NCBI GenBank assembly: GCA_946415475.1
Contig: CAMKSQ010000001.1
Coordinates: 186,001 to 250,000, forward strand
Source of the DNA: an uncultured Bacteroidales bacterium
Lineage (GTDB): Bacteria > Bacteroidota > Bacteroidia > Bacteroidales > UBA932
Reading direction: 5' to 3'
DNA length: 64,000 nt
In this document: positions 42,465 through 50,564 of the stretch, one piece after another
Numbering within the stretch: position 1 is the stretch's first letter
Layout: every line of letters starts with the position of its first letter
The notes under the pieces: model-generated
Seen by the model: only the letters and a program-made list of their open reading frames with translations
The model's database searches: none
Told to the model about the DNA's origin: nothing
Position numbers and translations under genes: made by a program

Positions 42465-42472
42465 TATCTTCG
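42465..42472 (+). promoter_or_regulatory. Weak -7 box (TATCTTCG) for the DUF4293 gene
   Basis: A one-mismatch version of TAnnTTTG, 19 bp before the ATG at 42492, divergent from the box at 42442. Confidence 0.35.
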
Positions 42473-42491
42473 CATAGAAAAATGATTTATT

Positions 42492-42932
42492 ATGTGGCAA
42501 AGAATTCAAACCCTATATCTCCTCATTTCCGCAGCCCTGCTGGCCGCTCTTTGCTTTGGCACCGCTTATACGGTCAATGATCCGGACGGATTGGTGCGGG
42601 TATCCTACTGGCAGCTCCAAAAACCCTATTTCGGTATTCTGCTAGGCATCCTTACCGCCCTGGTAGCCCTGGCGCTGGTGGTGTACAAATCCCGCATCCT
42701 GCAAATGCGCCTGGCCGTCCTTTCCGGCATCGTGGCCCTGGGTATGCAGTGCTGGCTGGCCTGGATGTATTTCAGCTTCGAGGGCCCCGTGTTCAGTTGG
42801 ACGGTCATCTTCCCGCTCATCGTCACTGTCTGCAATATGCTGGCTGCCCGTGGGTGCTTCCAGGACCAGCTGGTGGTAGAAAGTGCTTATCGCGTGCGCG
42901 AGCGTCGCGCCCATCGCAACAAAAAGAAATAA
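42492..42932 (+). CDS. DUF4293 membrane protein
   Basis: A 146-residue integral membrane protein with four predicted hydrophobic segments, starting MWQRIQTLYLLISAALLAAL, the hallmark N-terminus of the Bacteroidetes DUF4293 family. The tail is strongly basic (RERRAHRNKKK). Function unknown. Confidence 0.8.
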   Translation: MWQRIQTLYLLISAALLAALCFGTAYTVNDPDGLVRVSYWQLQKPYFGILLGILTALVALALVVYKSRILQMRLAVLSGIVALGMQCWLAWMYFSFEGPVFSWTVIFPLIVTVCNMLAARGCFQDQLVVESAYRVRERRAHRNKKK

Positions 42933-42938
42933 TTTTCG

Positions 42939-42946
42939 TATCTTTG
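42939..42946 (+). promoter_or_regulatory. Putative -7 box (TATCTTTG) for fabK-fabF-fabZ
   Basis: TATCTTTG ends 10 bp before the fabK ATG, leaving only a very short leader. Confidence 0.5.
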
Positions 42947-42956
42947 CAAACTATTT

Positions 42957-43898
42957 ATGATACGAAGCCAACTATGTGATATACTGGGCATTGAAAAGCC
43001 CATCTTCCAGGGCGGCATGGCCTGGATTGCGGACGCCAACCTGGCGGCGGCCGTATCCAACGCCGGCGGCCTGGGCCTCATCTCCTCCATCAATGCCGGA
43101 ACGGAAGCCGTGCGGGAAGAAATCCGCAAGGCGCGTACGCTCACGGACAAGCCCTTCGGCGTAAACATCATGCTGGCCGCGCCCAATGCGGCAGAGATTG
43201 CCAATCTGGTGGTGGAGGAAGGCGTTACCATCGTCACAACCGGCGCCGGCTCCCCCGCCCCGTATATGGAGCGCTGGCTGGCGGCAGGCATCCGTGTCAT
43301 TCCGGTGGTGGCTTCCGTTGCCTATGCCATTAAAATGGAAGAACTGGGCGCAACGGCCGTTATCGCTGAGGGTGCAGAGTCCGGCGGTCACGTGGGTGAC
43401 ACCCACACCATGGCCCTGGTACCGCAAGTCGTTGACGCCGTGCACATTCCCGTACTCGCCGCCGGGGGTATCGCAGACGGCCGCGGGGCTGCAGCTGCCT
43501 TTATGCTGGGCGCCTGCGGCGTACAGGTGGGCACCCGTTTCCTGGTTGCCGACGAATGCCGTGTACACCCCACCTACAAGGAGCGCCTCATCAAGGCTTC
43601 GGACGTTAGCACCATGGTCACCGGGAAAAGTCTCGGGGATGCTGTGCGCAGCCTGAAGACGCCTTTCACCAAGCAGTTTGCCAAGATGGAAGCCAGCAAC
43701 GTTCCCGCGGAGGAAATCCGCGCCTTCGGCACGGGTTCCCTCAAAAAAGCCGTGTTTGACGGTGACCTGGCAGGCGGCAGTTTCCTTGCCGGCGAGGTAG
43801 CCGGCATGCTCAAGCAGTGCGAGAGCGCAGAAAGTATAGTAAATGACATTATGGACGGTGCCCAGGAGGTACTCGCCCATGCTAAAGAACTGATATAA
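42957..43898 (+). CDS. fabK: Enoyl-[acyl-carrier-protein] reductase II (FabK-like flavoprotein)
   Basis: A 313-residue FMN-dependent TIM-barrel protein of the FabK/nitronate monooxygenase family. KPIFQGGMAWIADANLAAA, VEEGVTIVTTGAGSP, VIAEGAESGGHVGD and VPVLAAGGIADGRG-like IPVLAAGGIADGRG mark the flavin and substrate sites. Family membership alone does not separate the two activities. The immediate fabF and fabZ-like neighbours favour enoyl-ACP reduction in fatty acid elongation. Confidence 0.82.
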   Translation: MIRSQLCDILGIEKPIFQGGMAWIADANLAAAVSNAGGLGLISSINAGTEAVREEIRKARTLTDKPFGVNIMLAAPNAAEIANLVVEEGVTIVTTGAGSPAPYMERWLAAGIRVIPVVASVAYAIKMEELGATAVIAEGAESGGHVGDTHTMALVPQVVDAVHIPVLAAGGIADGRGAAAAFMLGACGVQVGTRFLVADECRVHPTYKERLIKASDVSTMVTGKSLGDAVRSLKTPFTKQFAKMEASNVPAEEIRAFGTGSLKKAVFDGDLAGGSFLAGEVAGMLKQCESAESIVNDIMDGAQEVLAHAKELI

Positions 43899-43900
43899 CT

Positions 43901-45157
43901 ATGGATCCCAAGAGAGTTGTGATAACCGGAATGGGTATCATTTCGTCCGTAGGACAAGATTTGGACACCTACTGGAACAACCTGAAAAACGGTGTCTGCG
44001 GAATCGACTACGTAGAAGAATTCAAAGATATGCCTGTCACCTTCGCCGGCAAAGTGAAAGACTTTGACCCCGAGAAGTTTGGCATGGATAAACCGTTCAT
44101 CCGCAAGCAGGACCACTTTACCATCTATGCCATGGCCGCCGCCTGGCAGGCTATGCAGCAGTCCGGTCTGTGCTCGGAGGGCGAAGAAGCCAATATCGAC
44201 CCTTTCCGTCTGGGCGTATACGTCGGTTCCGGTATCGGCGGTTTTGAGGTGCAGTACCGTGAGACCCAGAAAATGCTGGAAGATCCTACCGGCAAGTGGA
44301 TTTCGCCGCTGTTCATCGCCACGATGATTTCCAATATCGCCGCCGGGCACATTGCCATCAAGCACCATGCCGAGGGCCCGTGCCTGGACATCGTCACAGC
44401 CTGCGCCACCTCCTCTCATTGCATTGGCGAGGCATTCCGTACCATCCGTTATGGCTATGCCGACGCCATCATCGCCGGTGGTTCCGAGCATGCTTCCATT
44501 CCTATCGGCGTGGCCGGTTTCTTCAATGCCAAGGCCCTCACACGCGCCACGGATCCCCAATACGCTTCGCTTCCCTTCAACGCCAATCGACAGGGATTTG
44601 TCATGGGCGATGGCGCCGCTGTGCTCATTCTGGAGTCGCTGGAGCATGCGCAGAAGCGCGGTGCCACCATCTACGGTGAAATCGTGGGCTATGGCAACAC
44701 CTGCGACGCTTTCCACGCCACCGCTCCCCGTCCGGACGGCAGCACCCAGGCCCAGTCCATCAAGGACGCCCTGGCAGAGGCCGACTTCGACGCCGCCAAA
44801 GATACGCTGTACATCAATGCCCATGGCACCGGAACGCACCTGAACGACGTAGCGGAGACCGTCGCTTGTAAACTTGCCTTGGGCGATTTTGCCTACAAGG
44901 CGCACATCTCTTCCACCAAGTCCATGACCGGACACATGTTCGGCGCGGCCGGCGGAGCGGAAGCCATCGCCACCATTATGGCCCTGAAAGAGGGGATCTG
45001 CCCTCCTACCATCAACCTGGACACCCCGGACCCGGAATGCGACCTGGACTACACGCCCAATGTCGCCGTTGAAGCACCGCTTACGCTGGGTCTTTCCAAT
45101 TCCTTCGGTTTCGGTGGCCACAATGCCTGCCTGGCCTTCAGACCTTATAAAGGATGA
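43901..45157 (+). CDS. fabF: Beta-ketoacyl-ACP synthase II
   Basis: A 418-residue thiolase-fold condensing enzyme. VVITGMGIISSVG at the start, the nucleophilic cysteine in DIVTACATSSHCIGEA, the first catalytic His in NAHGTGTHLND, and the second in STKSMTGHMFGAAGG form the Cys-His-His triad. It begins 2 bp after fabK and overlaps the fabZ-like gene by 4 bp. Confidence 0.95.
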   Translation: MDPKRVVITGMGIISSVGQDLDTYWNNLKNGVCGIDYVEEFKDMPVTFAGKVKDFDPEKFGMDKPFIRKQDHFTIYAMAAAWQAMQQSGLCSEGEEANIDPFRLGVYVGSGIGGFEVQYRETQKMLEDPTGKWISPLFIATMISNIAAGHIAIKHHAEGPCLDIVTACATSSHCIGEAFRTIRYGYADAIIAGGSEHASIPIGVAGFFNAKALTRATDPQYASLPFNANRQGFVMGDGAAVLILESLEHAQKRGATIYGEIVGYGNTCDAFHATAPRPDGSTQAQSIKDALAEADFDAAKDTLYINAHGTGTHLNDVAETVACKLALGDFAYKAHISSTKSMTGHMFGAAGGAEAIATIMALKEGICPPTINLDTPDPECDLDYTPNVAVEAPLTLGLSNSFGFGGHNACLAFRPYKG

Positions 45158-45573
45158 ACCGCGAAGAGATAAAAACCCATGTCCCCCACCGGGAGCCCAT
45201 GCTCCTGCTGGACTGGGCGGAACTGGCGGAAGACGGTCTGTCCCACGCCCGTTTCACCATCCCGGAAAAACCCTATTTCTGTGAGGGGCATTTCCCCGGC
45301 AATCCCGTCGTGCCCGGAGTAATCCTGTGCGAAATCATGGCCCAGTCCTGCTTCCCGCTCTTTATGGAAGCGCTCAAGGGCCATCTGGCCGTGTACCGGG
45401 GACTGGATGCGGTGAAGTTCCGCAATATGGTAAAACCGGGCGATGACTGTGAAATCACCGCCCGGCTCTTAGAAAACAAAGGCAACCTGTATGTGTGCGA
45501 CGCTCAGCTTTCTGTTGCTGGCAAACGCGCTGCCCAGGCCCGAATTACCATTGCCCTGATACCGCAGGAATAA
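45154..45573 (+). CDS. FabZ-like 3-hydroxyacyl-ACP dehydratase
   Basis: A 139-residue hot-dog-fold protein. HREPMLLLDWAEL and CEGHFPGNPVVPGVILCEIMAQ hold the active-site histidine and glutamate of the FabZ family. It could be the elongation dehydratase or a specialised relative; the operon with fabK and fabF supports fatty acid synthesis. Its stop codon directly abuts the convergent queF stop, with no terminator between. Confidence 0.85.
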   Translation: MNREEIKTHVPHREPMLLLDWAELAEDGLSHARFTIPEKPYFCEGHFPGNPVVPGVILCEIMAQSCFPLFMEALKGHLAVYRGLDAVKFRNMVKPGDDCEITARLLENKGNLYVCDAQLSVAGKRAAQARITIALIPQE

Positions 45574-46029
45574 TTATTCGTGCGCTGCCATACGCTCCCA
45601 AGCTAATTGCTCCCACTTGGTGTCCGGACGGCCATAATTGGCGTACGGATAAATGGAGATGCCGCCACGGGGCGTAAAGAATCCGGTCACCTCAATATAC
45701 TTGGGATCCATCAGCTTGATGAGGTCCTTCATGATGGTATTCACGCAGTCCTCGTGGAAGTCCCCGTTGGAGCGGAAGCTGAACAGATACAGTTTCAGGG
45801 ATTTGGACTCCACCATCCGCTTGTCCGGGACATAGCTGATACGGATTTCCGCAAAGTCCGGCTGGCCCGTAATGGGACACAGCGTGGTAAATTCCGGGCA
45901 GTTGAATCTTACCCAATAGTCATTGTCCGGGTGCTGGTTCTCAAAGGTTTCCAGTACTTCGGGAGCGTACGTCTGGCTGTAAACGGTCTTGCGTCCCAGG
46001 GCCTGTACTTCTTCTCTTTTGCGTGCCAT
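45574..46029 (-). CDS. queF: NADPH-dependent 7-cyano-7-deazaguanine reductase
   Basis: A 151-residue T-fold enzyme that reduces preQ0 to preQ1 in queuosine synthesis. [18 protein letters not shown] has the nucleophilic Cys and the nearby Asp; [19 protein letters not shown] is the QueF motif that binds NADPH. This is the single-domain short form. It is the last gene of a minus-strand run after prfA and two lipoprotein genes. Confidence 0.95.
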   Translation of the reverse strand: MARKREEVQALGRKTVYSQTYAPEVLETFENQHPDNDYWVRFNCPEFTTLCPITGQPDFAEIRISYVPDKRMVESKSLKLYLFSFRSNGDFHEDCVNTIMKDLIKLMDPKYIEVTGFFTPRGGISIYPYANYGRPDTKWEQLAWERMAAHE

Positions 46030-46037
46030 TATGGAAG

Positions 46038-46466
46038 TTATTGAATTCTTATGAACACATGACCTTCAGAGACAACACCATCATTCTCCCGTACAAAGGT
46101 CAATAATACTTCTTGCTTATTAAGAGGCTCATTCGAAAACGACAACGAGAACAAATGAGCATTCAATCTGTTAATAACAAGGACCTCGTCCTGATAAATA
46201 GATGCTGATGTATCACACGGTATATTTGTCCCGGATAGAGAATACTGAATCAATACTAAGGATGCAGATAATCCCGTATCAATAATACAATCGGAAACGG
46301 CTGGGTTAGACGCAGAAACTATAACTGTGGATGGTTTGCATTCAAAAAATTTGTCACCTGGGCCGTCAATAAACTTGTTCTCACCCCCATTTGTCGTTAC
46401 GGAACAGGAGACAAACGTTACTAAAAACAAAACGAACGGGGAAAAGCACAAAGGACGCATAGGCAT
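46038..46466 (-). CDS. Small lipoprotein of unknown function
   Basis: A 142-residue predicted lipoprotein with signal peptide ending FVTFVSC; starts at 46466 or 46460 are both possible. The remainder is beta-rich and ends ...EGHVFIRIQ. No family recognised. The gene is clearly more AT-rich than its neighbours and uses A/T-ending codons freely, suggesting recent acquisition or orphan status. Its ATG is shared with the stop of the upstream frameshifted lipoprotein (TAATG). Confidence 0.6.
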   Translation of the reverse strand: MPMRPLCFSPFVLFLVTFVSCSVTTNGGENKFIDGPGDKFFECKPSTVIVSASNPAVSDCIIDTGLSASLVLIQYSLSGTNIPCDTSASIYQDEVLVINRLNAHLFSLSFSNEPLNKQEVLLTFVRENDGVVSEGHVFIRIQ

Positions 46467-46620
46467 TACCGGTTATATCGAGAAACCATATATATATGAA
46501 TGAACACGGGTATAAGTCTGAGTTCCGGAACCGAATCTAAGGAAATCTCAAGAGTCTTAGTGCAAGAAAAACATGAAACGATGAGTATAAAAATGAAAAA
46601 AACGAATAATATGATTTCAT
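46466..46620 (-). pseudogene. Short lipoprotein gene with apparent frameshift in a T7 tract
   Basis: The ATG at 46620-46618 is coupled to the prfA stop (TAATG). Its frame starts MKSYYSFF and then leaves the lipoprotein frame at a seven-T run (plus-strand A7, 46596-46602). With one more T the product would be a 51-residue lipoprotein: [20 protein letters not shown], then TKTLEISLDSVPELRLIPVF and a short end stopping at 46466 as TAATG with the next gene. Both flanking junctions fit only this reconstructed frame. It is either a decayed gene, a slippage-controlled gene or a homopolymer error. Confidence 0.5.
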
Positions 46621-47717
46621 TATGCCTCCTCCCCTGCTTCTTTGAGCCGCTCTGCATTTTCTGCAATCTGCAGCTGGTCGATACATTCCTGAATATCACC
46701 ATCCATAAACACCGGCAGGTTGTACATGCTCCAGCCAATGCGGTGGTCCGTTACACGGCCCTGCGGGTAGTTGTAAGTGCGGATTTTGGCGCTGCGGTCG
46801 CCGGTGCTAACCATGGTCTTACGCTTGGCGGCAATGCCGTCCAGGTATTTCTGGTGCTCCATGTTGTACAGGCGGGTACGGAGCTCTTCCATGGCGCGGT
46901 CCAGGTTCTTGAGCTGGGAACGCTCCTCCTGACACTGCACCACAATGCCGGAAGGGATATGGGTGAGACGCACGGCGCTATAGGTGGTGTTCACGCCCTG
47001 GCCGCCGGGGCCCGATGCGCAGAACAGATCCTTACGGATATCGGCAGGATTCAGTTCGATATCGAACTCGCCGGCCTCCGGGAAAACGGCCACAGAGGCA
47101 GCTGAGGTTTGGATACGTCCCTGGGTTTCCGTCTGGGGCACGCGCTGTACGCGGTGCACGCCGGATTCGTACTTCATGACACCGTATACGCCGTCCGTGC
47201 TGCTGGACAGTTTAAAGACAATCTGCTTGAAGCCGCCGGAGGTGCCGGGGGCTTGGTCGCTCACTTCCAGCTTCCAGCCGCGGCGCTCCGCAAAGTGCTG
47301 GTACATGCGGAAAAGGTCTCCGGCGAAGATGGCGGCTTCGTCGCCGCCGGTGCCGCCACGGATTTCTACCATGGCGTTTTTGCTGTCGTCAGGGTCCGCC
47401 GGAATCAGGAGCAGCTTGATGTTCTGTTCCATGTCCGGGAGCTGGGGCTCAATCTGGGCAATCTCCTCCTTGGCCATTTCCTTGAGGTCATCGTCCTTCT
47501 CGTTCATGAGGATATCCTTGGCCTGCGCCAGTTCATCCACCAGCCTTTTGTACTCCAGGCCGGCAGCAATGATGGGCTGCAATTCTTTGTAGTCCTTGTT
47601 CAGCTGCACGAACTTCTTCATGTCTGCAATCACTGCAGGATCGGCCAGTTGTTCTTCCAGCTTCTTGTATTTGTCCTGAAGGCTCAACACCTTCTCCAGC
47701 AACGTATTCTCTGCCAT
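46620..47717 (-). CDS. prfA: Peptide chain release factor 1
   Basis: A 365-residue class I release factor for UAA/UAG. The peptidyl-tRNA hydrolysis motif GGQ is in [17 protein letters not shown], and the RF1 type (rather than RF2) is supported by the length and by the anticodon-mimic region ([19 protein letters not shown]). First gene of the minus-strand run prfA - lipoproteins - queF, with a -7 box upstream. Confidence 0.95.
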   Translation of the reverse strand: MAENTLLEKVLSLQDKYKKLEEQLADPAVIADMKKFVQLNKDYKELQPIIAAGLEYKRLVDELAQAKDILMNEKDDDLKEMAKEEIAQIEPQLPDMEQNIKLLLIPADPDDSKNAMVEIRGGTGGDEAAIFAGDLFRMYQHFAERRGWKLEVSDQAPGTSGGFKQIVFKLSSSTDGVYGVMKYESGVHRVQRVPQTETQGRIQTSAASVAVFPEAGEFDIELNPADIRKDLFCASGPGGQGVNTTYSAVRLTHIPSGIVVQCQEERSQLKNLDRAMEELRTRLYNMEHQKYLDGIAAKRKTMVSTGDRSAKIRTYNYPQGRVTDHRIGWSMYNLPVFMDGDIQECIDQLQIAENAERLKEAGEEA

Positions 47718-47735
47718 ATAAATTGTTTTAGCCTA

Positions 47736-47743
47736 CAAAGATA
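47736..47743 (-). promoter_or_regulatory. Putative -7 box (TATCTTTG) for prfA
   Basis: The minus strand reads TATCTTTG, ending 18 bp before the prfA ATG. The 390-bp gene-free stretch 47718-48107 holds this box, a C-rich run (47770-47830), a 133-bp repeat and a hairpin element. Confidence 0.5.
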
Positions 47744-47832
47744 AGCATTTTCCCGCAAATATGGAAAAACACCTCCCCCCCCTTCCTGGGCCCCCGCCAC
47801 GCCAATCGCCCCCTACCGGCTCCCCACCGGCA

Positions 47833-47965
47833 TTAAAGCACACCTCCCCCCATCTGAGCCCCTTCTGTAGCCTCATGCTGTGCTTTAAGTACCCTTTTCG
47901 CACCCCGTTAAAGCACACTGCCCCCTGCCAGAAGCGCCTCCAGGGCCATGCCCCGTGCCTTAACG
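47833..47965 (+). repeat. 133-bp structured repeat, left copy of an inverted pair
   Basis: It differs at four positions from the reverse complement of 50404-50536. It contains TTAAAGCACA four times in alternating orientation: 47833, inverted at 47879-47888, 47908, and inverted with one mismatch near 47956-47963. Two successive hairpins can therefore form. No protein-like frame. The pair encloses the CoA-transferase and mazG. Confidence 0.9.
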
Positions 47966-47996
47966 ATGGAAGCCCTTATGGATGGCACATGCTCAC

Positions 47997-48102
47997 TGAT
48001 CGTTAACGTGTTGATACTCAGCTATTTTTGCAATAATCCTCGTTCAAAATTTGAACGAGGATTATATGGTAAGTCTTTGTGCTACAGAGAGTTAGCGATC
48101 AC
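47997..48102. repeat. About 100-bp hairpin element, copy 2 (behind the CoA-transferase gene)
   Basis: Outer arms TGATCGTTAAC (47997-48007) and GTTAGCGATCA (48091-48101) are inverted with one mismatch. The centre is a 16-bp stem, ATAATCCTCGTTCAAA (48033-48048) with TTTGAACGAGGATTAT (48050-48065). Stem and right flank match copy 1 at 37385-37485. On the minus strand it sits directly after the CoA-transferase stop, a terminator position. Confidence 0.7.
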
Positions 48103-48107
48103 AAAAA

Positions 48108-49379
48108 CTATCGGCCAAAACGGTTGAAGGCGGCTTGCTCCAGCGCCTCGCGGTCCTGAGGATGGGCAACGGAGATGAGCAGGCGGGCGCGTTCCTGCAG
48201 GGATTTGCCGTACAGGTTCACGGCACCAAATTCGGTGACTACCCACTGGACATCGGCACGGGGCGTTACTACACCCGCACCAGACTGTAGCTGAGGCACA
48301 ATCTTGGCCCGCCCCTTATTGGTACGGGAGGCCAGGGCGATGATGGCCTTGCCCCCCTGGGACAGCTTGGCGCCACGGACAAAGTCCAGCTGGCCGCCGG
48401 TGCCGGAATAGATGCGCGAGCCGATGGAATCGGCACAAACTTGACCGGTCAGGTCGATTTCGATGGCCGAATTGATGGAAACCATGCCGGGGTTACGCGC
48501 AATGACGCGCGGGTCATTGGTGTACGCGATGTCGCGCATCTGCACCAGCGGGTTCTCCCGGATAAAATCGTACACGGCCTGCGAGCCCAGCAGGAAAGAC
48601 GCCACCACTTTTCCCGTGTCGATAGCCTTGCATGCGCCATCGATCACGCCGCTTTGGATAAGCGCCAGGGCACCGTCGGAAAACATTTCCGTGTGCAGGC
48701 CCAGGTGCTTGTGACCGCCCAGGCAGGCGCAAATGGCATTGGGCATGGAGCCGATGCCCATCTGCAGGCAAGCCCCGTCCGGGATGAGCGCTGCGCAGTT
48801 TTTGCCGATAGCCAAATCCGTCTCTGACGGCTGTGCATACGTACTGGTGATTAAAGGTCGATCATCCCACACCAGCGCAGTGAACCGCTCCACGGGAATG
48901 AGGTCTCCATAGGCAAACGGGACCTGCGGATTTACTACAGCCAAACGTTCCCGGGCCACCTCCAGTGCGGCGATGGAACAGTCCACCGAAGTGCCCAGGG
49001 ACACCATCCCGTTCACCGGCTCCGATACCTGCACCATGGCCACATCGCAGCGAAGCGCCCCGGTGCGGTACATGAGCTGGGACTCAAAGAGGTTGGTGGG
49101 GATGTAATCAGCTATACCTGCCTGCACGGAAGGCCGCAGGTTAGGTCCCACGAAAAAGCCCTGGTCCCAGAAGGAATCCCGGAACTCGGCGGAGCCGTAA
49201 GGGGCCGGCCCTTCCGTGTGGAAATGATGGAAGTGTACATCCGTGAGCTCCCCGGCACGCCGGCACAGGGCCTCGATAAGGATGTGCGGTACGCTGGCGA
49301 TGCTGGAGAGGTGGATATGGTCCCCGCTCCGCACGGCGCGTACGGCTTCATCGGCACTGATATACTTGGGCTCTTTCAT
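48108..49379 (-). CDS. Acetyl-CoA hydrolase/transferase family protein
   Basis: A 423-residue family I CoA-transferase of the 4-hydroxybutyrate/butyrate:acetate type. KYISADEAVRAVRSGDHIHL is the typical start; MGIGSMPNAICACL and HLGLHTEMFSDGALAL, with the glutamate that forms the glutamyl-CoA intermediate, and SGTGGQLDFVRGAKLSQGGK are conserved. It moves CoA between short-chain acids; the exact pair cannot be fixed. It is divergent from mazG and both lie inside the 133-bp inverted repeat pair. The leader would be very short, because a -7 box ends 8 bp before the ATG. Confidence 0.88.
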   Translation of the reverse strand: MKEPKYISADEAVRAVRSGDHIHLSSIASVPHILIEALCRRAGELTDVHFHHFHTEGPAPYGSAEFRDSFWDQGFFVGPNLRPSVQAGIADYIPTNLFESQLMYRTGALRCDVAMVQVSEPVNGMVSLGTSVDCSIAALEVARERLAVVNPQVPFAYGDLIPVERFTALVWDDRPLITSTYAQPSETDLAIGKNCAALIPDGACLQMGIGSMPNAICACLGGHKHLGLHTEMFSDGALALIQSGVIDGACKAIDTGKVVASFLLGSQAVYDFIRENPLVQMRDIAYTNDPRVIARNPGMVSINSAIEIDLTGQVCADSIGSRIYSGTGGQLDFVRGAKLSQGGKAIIALASRTNKGRAKIVPQLQSGAGVVTPRADVQWVVTEFGAVNLYGKSLQERARLLISVAHPQDREALEQAAFNRFGR

Positions 49380-49387
49380 TCAGAAGG

Positions 49388-49395
49388 CAAAGATA
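49388..49395 (-). promoter_or_regulatory. Putative -7 box (TATCTTTG) for the CoA-transferase gene
   Basis: The minus strand reads TATCTTTG, ending 8 bp before the ATG at 49379. An identical octamer on the other strand begins 14 bp away. Confidence 0.5.
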
Positions 49396-49408
49396 ACACA
49401 AATTGTTG

Positions 49409-49416
49409 TATCTTTG
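49409..49416 (+). promoter_or_regulatory. Putative -7 box (TATCTTTG) for mazG
   Basis: TATCTTTG ends 20 bp before the mazG ATG and is back to back with the CoA-transferase box. Confidence 0.5.
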
Positions 49417-49436
49417 TGCTGCCAAAACGCCAAACC

Positions 49437-50216
49437 ATGCATACAAGAGAAGAAAAAATGGCCGCTTTCGGGCGCCTGCTGGACATTATGGACAAACTCC
49501 GGGAGCAGTGCCCCTGGAACGCCGCGCAAACCATGGACACCATCCGGCCCATGACAGAGGAAGAGGTGTACGAACTCAGTGACACCATCCTGGAGGGCAA
49601 TCGGCAAGGCACGGCCAAGGAAATCGGCGACCTGCTGTACCACATGGTCTTCTACGCCCGTATCGGCCAGGAAGAAGGGGCGTTTGACATTGCCGACAGC
49701 ATCAACAAGGTGTGCGACAAGATGGTGTTCCGCCATCCGCATGTCTTCGGCCCGGAGGCCGGCAAGCATACATCGGCAAAAGAAATTGCCGATACCTGGG
49801 AACTGGTGAAAGCCAAGGAAAAGGACGGCAACAAGACCGTGATGGGCGGCATCCCCAAGGCCATGCCCGCCATGCTCAAGGCCCTCTCCATGCAGGAAAA
49901 GGCCCGCGGCTGCGGCTTCGACTGGGAAAAACGCGAAGACGTATGGGACAAGGTAGCCGAAGAATACCGGGAGGTTGCCGAGGCCTCCGAGGAGCATCGG
50001 GCCGAGGAATTTGGCGATCTGCTCTTCGCGGTGATCAACGCCGCCCGCCTGTATGACGTGGATCCCGAGGCCGCTCTCAGCAGAACTTGCGAAAAATTCC
50101 GCCGCCGCTTCACCTACGTGGAGCAGGAAACCCTCCGCAGCGGCCGCAAACTCTCCGACATGACCCTCCAGGACATGGACGCCCTGTGGGACGAGGCCAA
50201 AGCCAAGGGGCTGTAG
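49437..50216 (+). CDS. mazG: Nucleoside triphosphate pyrophosphohydrolase MazG
   Basis: A 259-residue two-domain house-cleaning NTPase. The first MazG domain has CPWNAAQTMDTIRP, EEEVYELSDTI and KEIGDLLYHMVF; the second repeats the pattern with EEYREVAEASEEHRAEEFGD, the metal-binding EExxE...D arrangement. The start at 49437 follows the promoter; longer in-frame extension runs into the antisense of the CoA-transferase gene and was rejected. Confidence 0.94.
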   Translation: MHTREEKMAAFGRLLDIMDKLREQCPWNAAQTMDTIRPMTEEEVYELSDTILEGNRQGTAKEIGDLLYHMVFYARIGQEEGAFDIADSINKVCDKMVFRHPHVFGPEAGKHTSAKEIADTWELVKAKEKDGNKTVMGGIPKAMPAMLKALSMQEKARGCGFDWEKREDVWDKVAEEYREVAEASEEHRAEEFGDLLFAVINAARLYDVDPEAALSRTCEKFRRRFTYVEQETLRSGRKLSDMTLQDMDALWDEAKAKGL

Positions 50217-50252
50217 GCTTCGCATCGCATTGTGTACGGTAATAACTCCAGT

Positions 50253-50396
50253 CTCATCCTTGTTATTGTCCTGATTTAAGGACGAGAAGACCCGAACCGG
50301 TCTCTCGTCCTTGTTTTTGCCCTTATTTGAGGACGAGGAAGCCCAAACCGATCTCTCGTCCTTGTTTTTGTCTTCAAACAAGGACGAGAACCTCCT
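50253..50396. repeat. 51-bp-period palindromic repeat, locus B (3 units)
   Basis: Units start at 50253, 50304 and 50355, exactly 51 bp apart; the third is cut short after its palindrome. Each has arms CTCGTCCTTG (or CTCATCCTTG) and AAGGACGAG separated by a T-rich middle, then an AACCG-containing spacer. Related to 21719-21802. It fills much of the 348-bp gene-free stretch 50217-50564, followed 8 bp later by the 133-bp repeat. Confidence 0.85.
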
Positions 50397-50403
50397 CTCT
50401 CTT

Positions 50404-50536
50404 CGTTAAAGCACGGGGCATGGCCCTGGAGGCGGTTTTGGCAGGGGGCAGTGTGCTTTAACGGGGTGCGAAAAGGGTACTTAAAGCACAGCATGAGGCT
50501 ACAGAAGGGGCTCAGATGGGGGAAGGTGTGCTTTAA
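50404..50536 (-). repeat. 133-bp structured repeat, right copy of an inverted pair
   Basis: Reverse complement of 47833-47965 with four mismatches. Here all four TTAAAGCAC motifs are perfect, including the one at the left end that is mutated in the other copy. It lies between the 51-bp repeats and the HerA-like gene. Confidence 0.9.
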
Positions 50537-50564
50537 CGCGCGTGGGAGTAATCCGAACTGCCCC

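Noticed and set aside
42904..42950. Riboswitch or leader before fabK
   Set aside because: The gap is too short, and the -7 box lies 10 bp from the start codon, leaving no room for a structured leader.
47761..47832. Small gene in the C-rich stretch beginning ATGGAAAAACACC
   Set aside because: The product is almost only Pro/Ser with no signal or motif, and the sequence is a simple C-rich run ending in the 133-bp repeat.
47733..47918. Short frames in the 133-bp repeats giving the same peptide (starting MCFNGVRKGYLKHSM) at both copies
   Set aside because: The identity is simply that of the DNA repeat; the frames run out of the repeat into unrelated sequence, and lack any protein-like context.
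50253..50396. CRISPR array
   Set aside because: Period is regular, but the repeats are only three, imperfect, palindromic along most of their length, and the spacers are themselves related; no cas gene is present.
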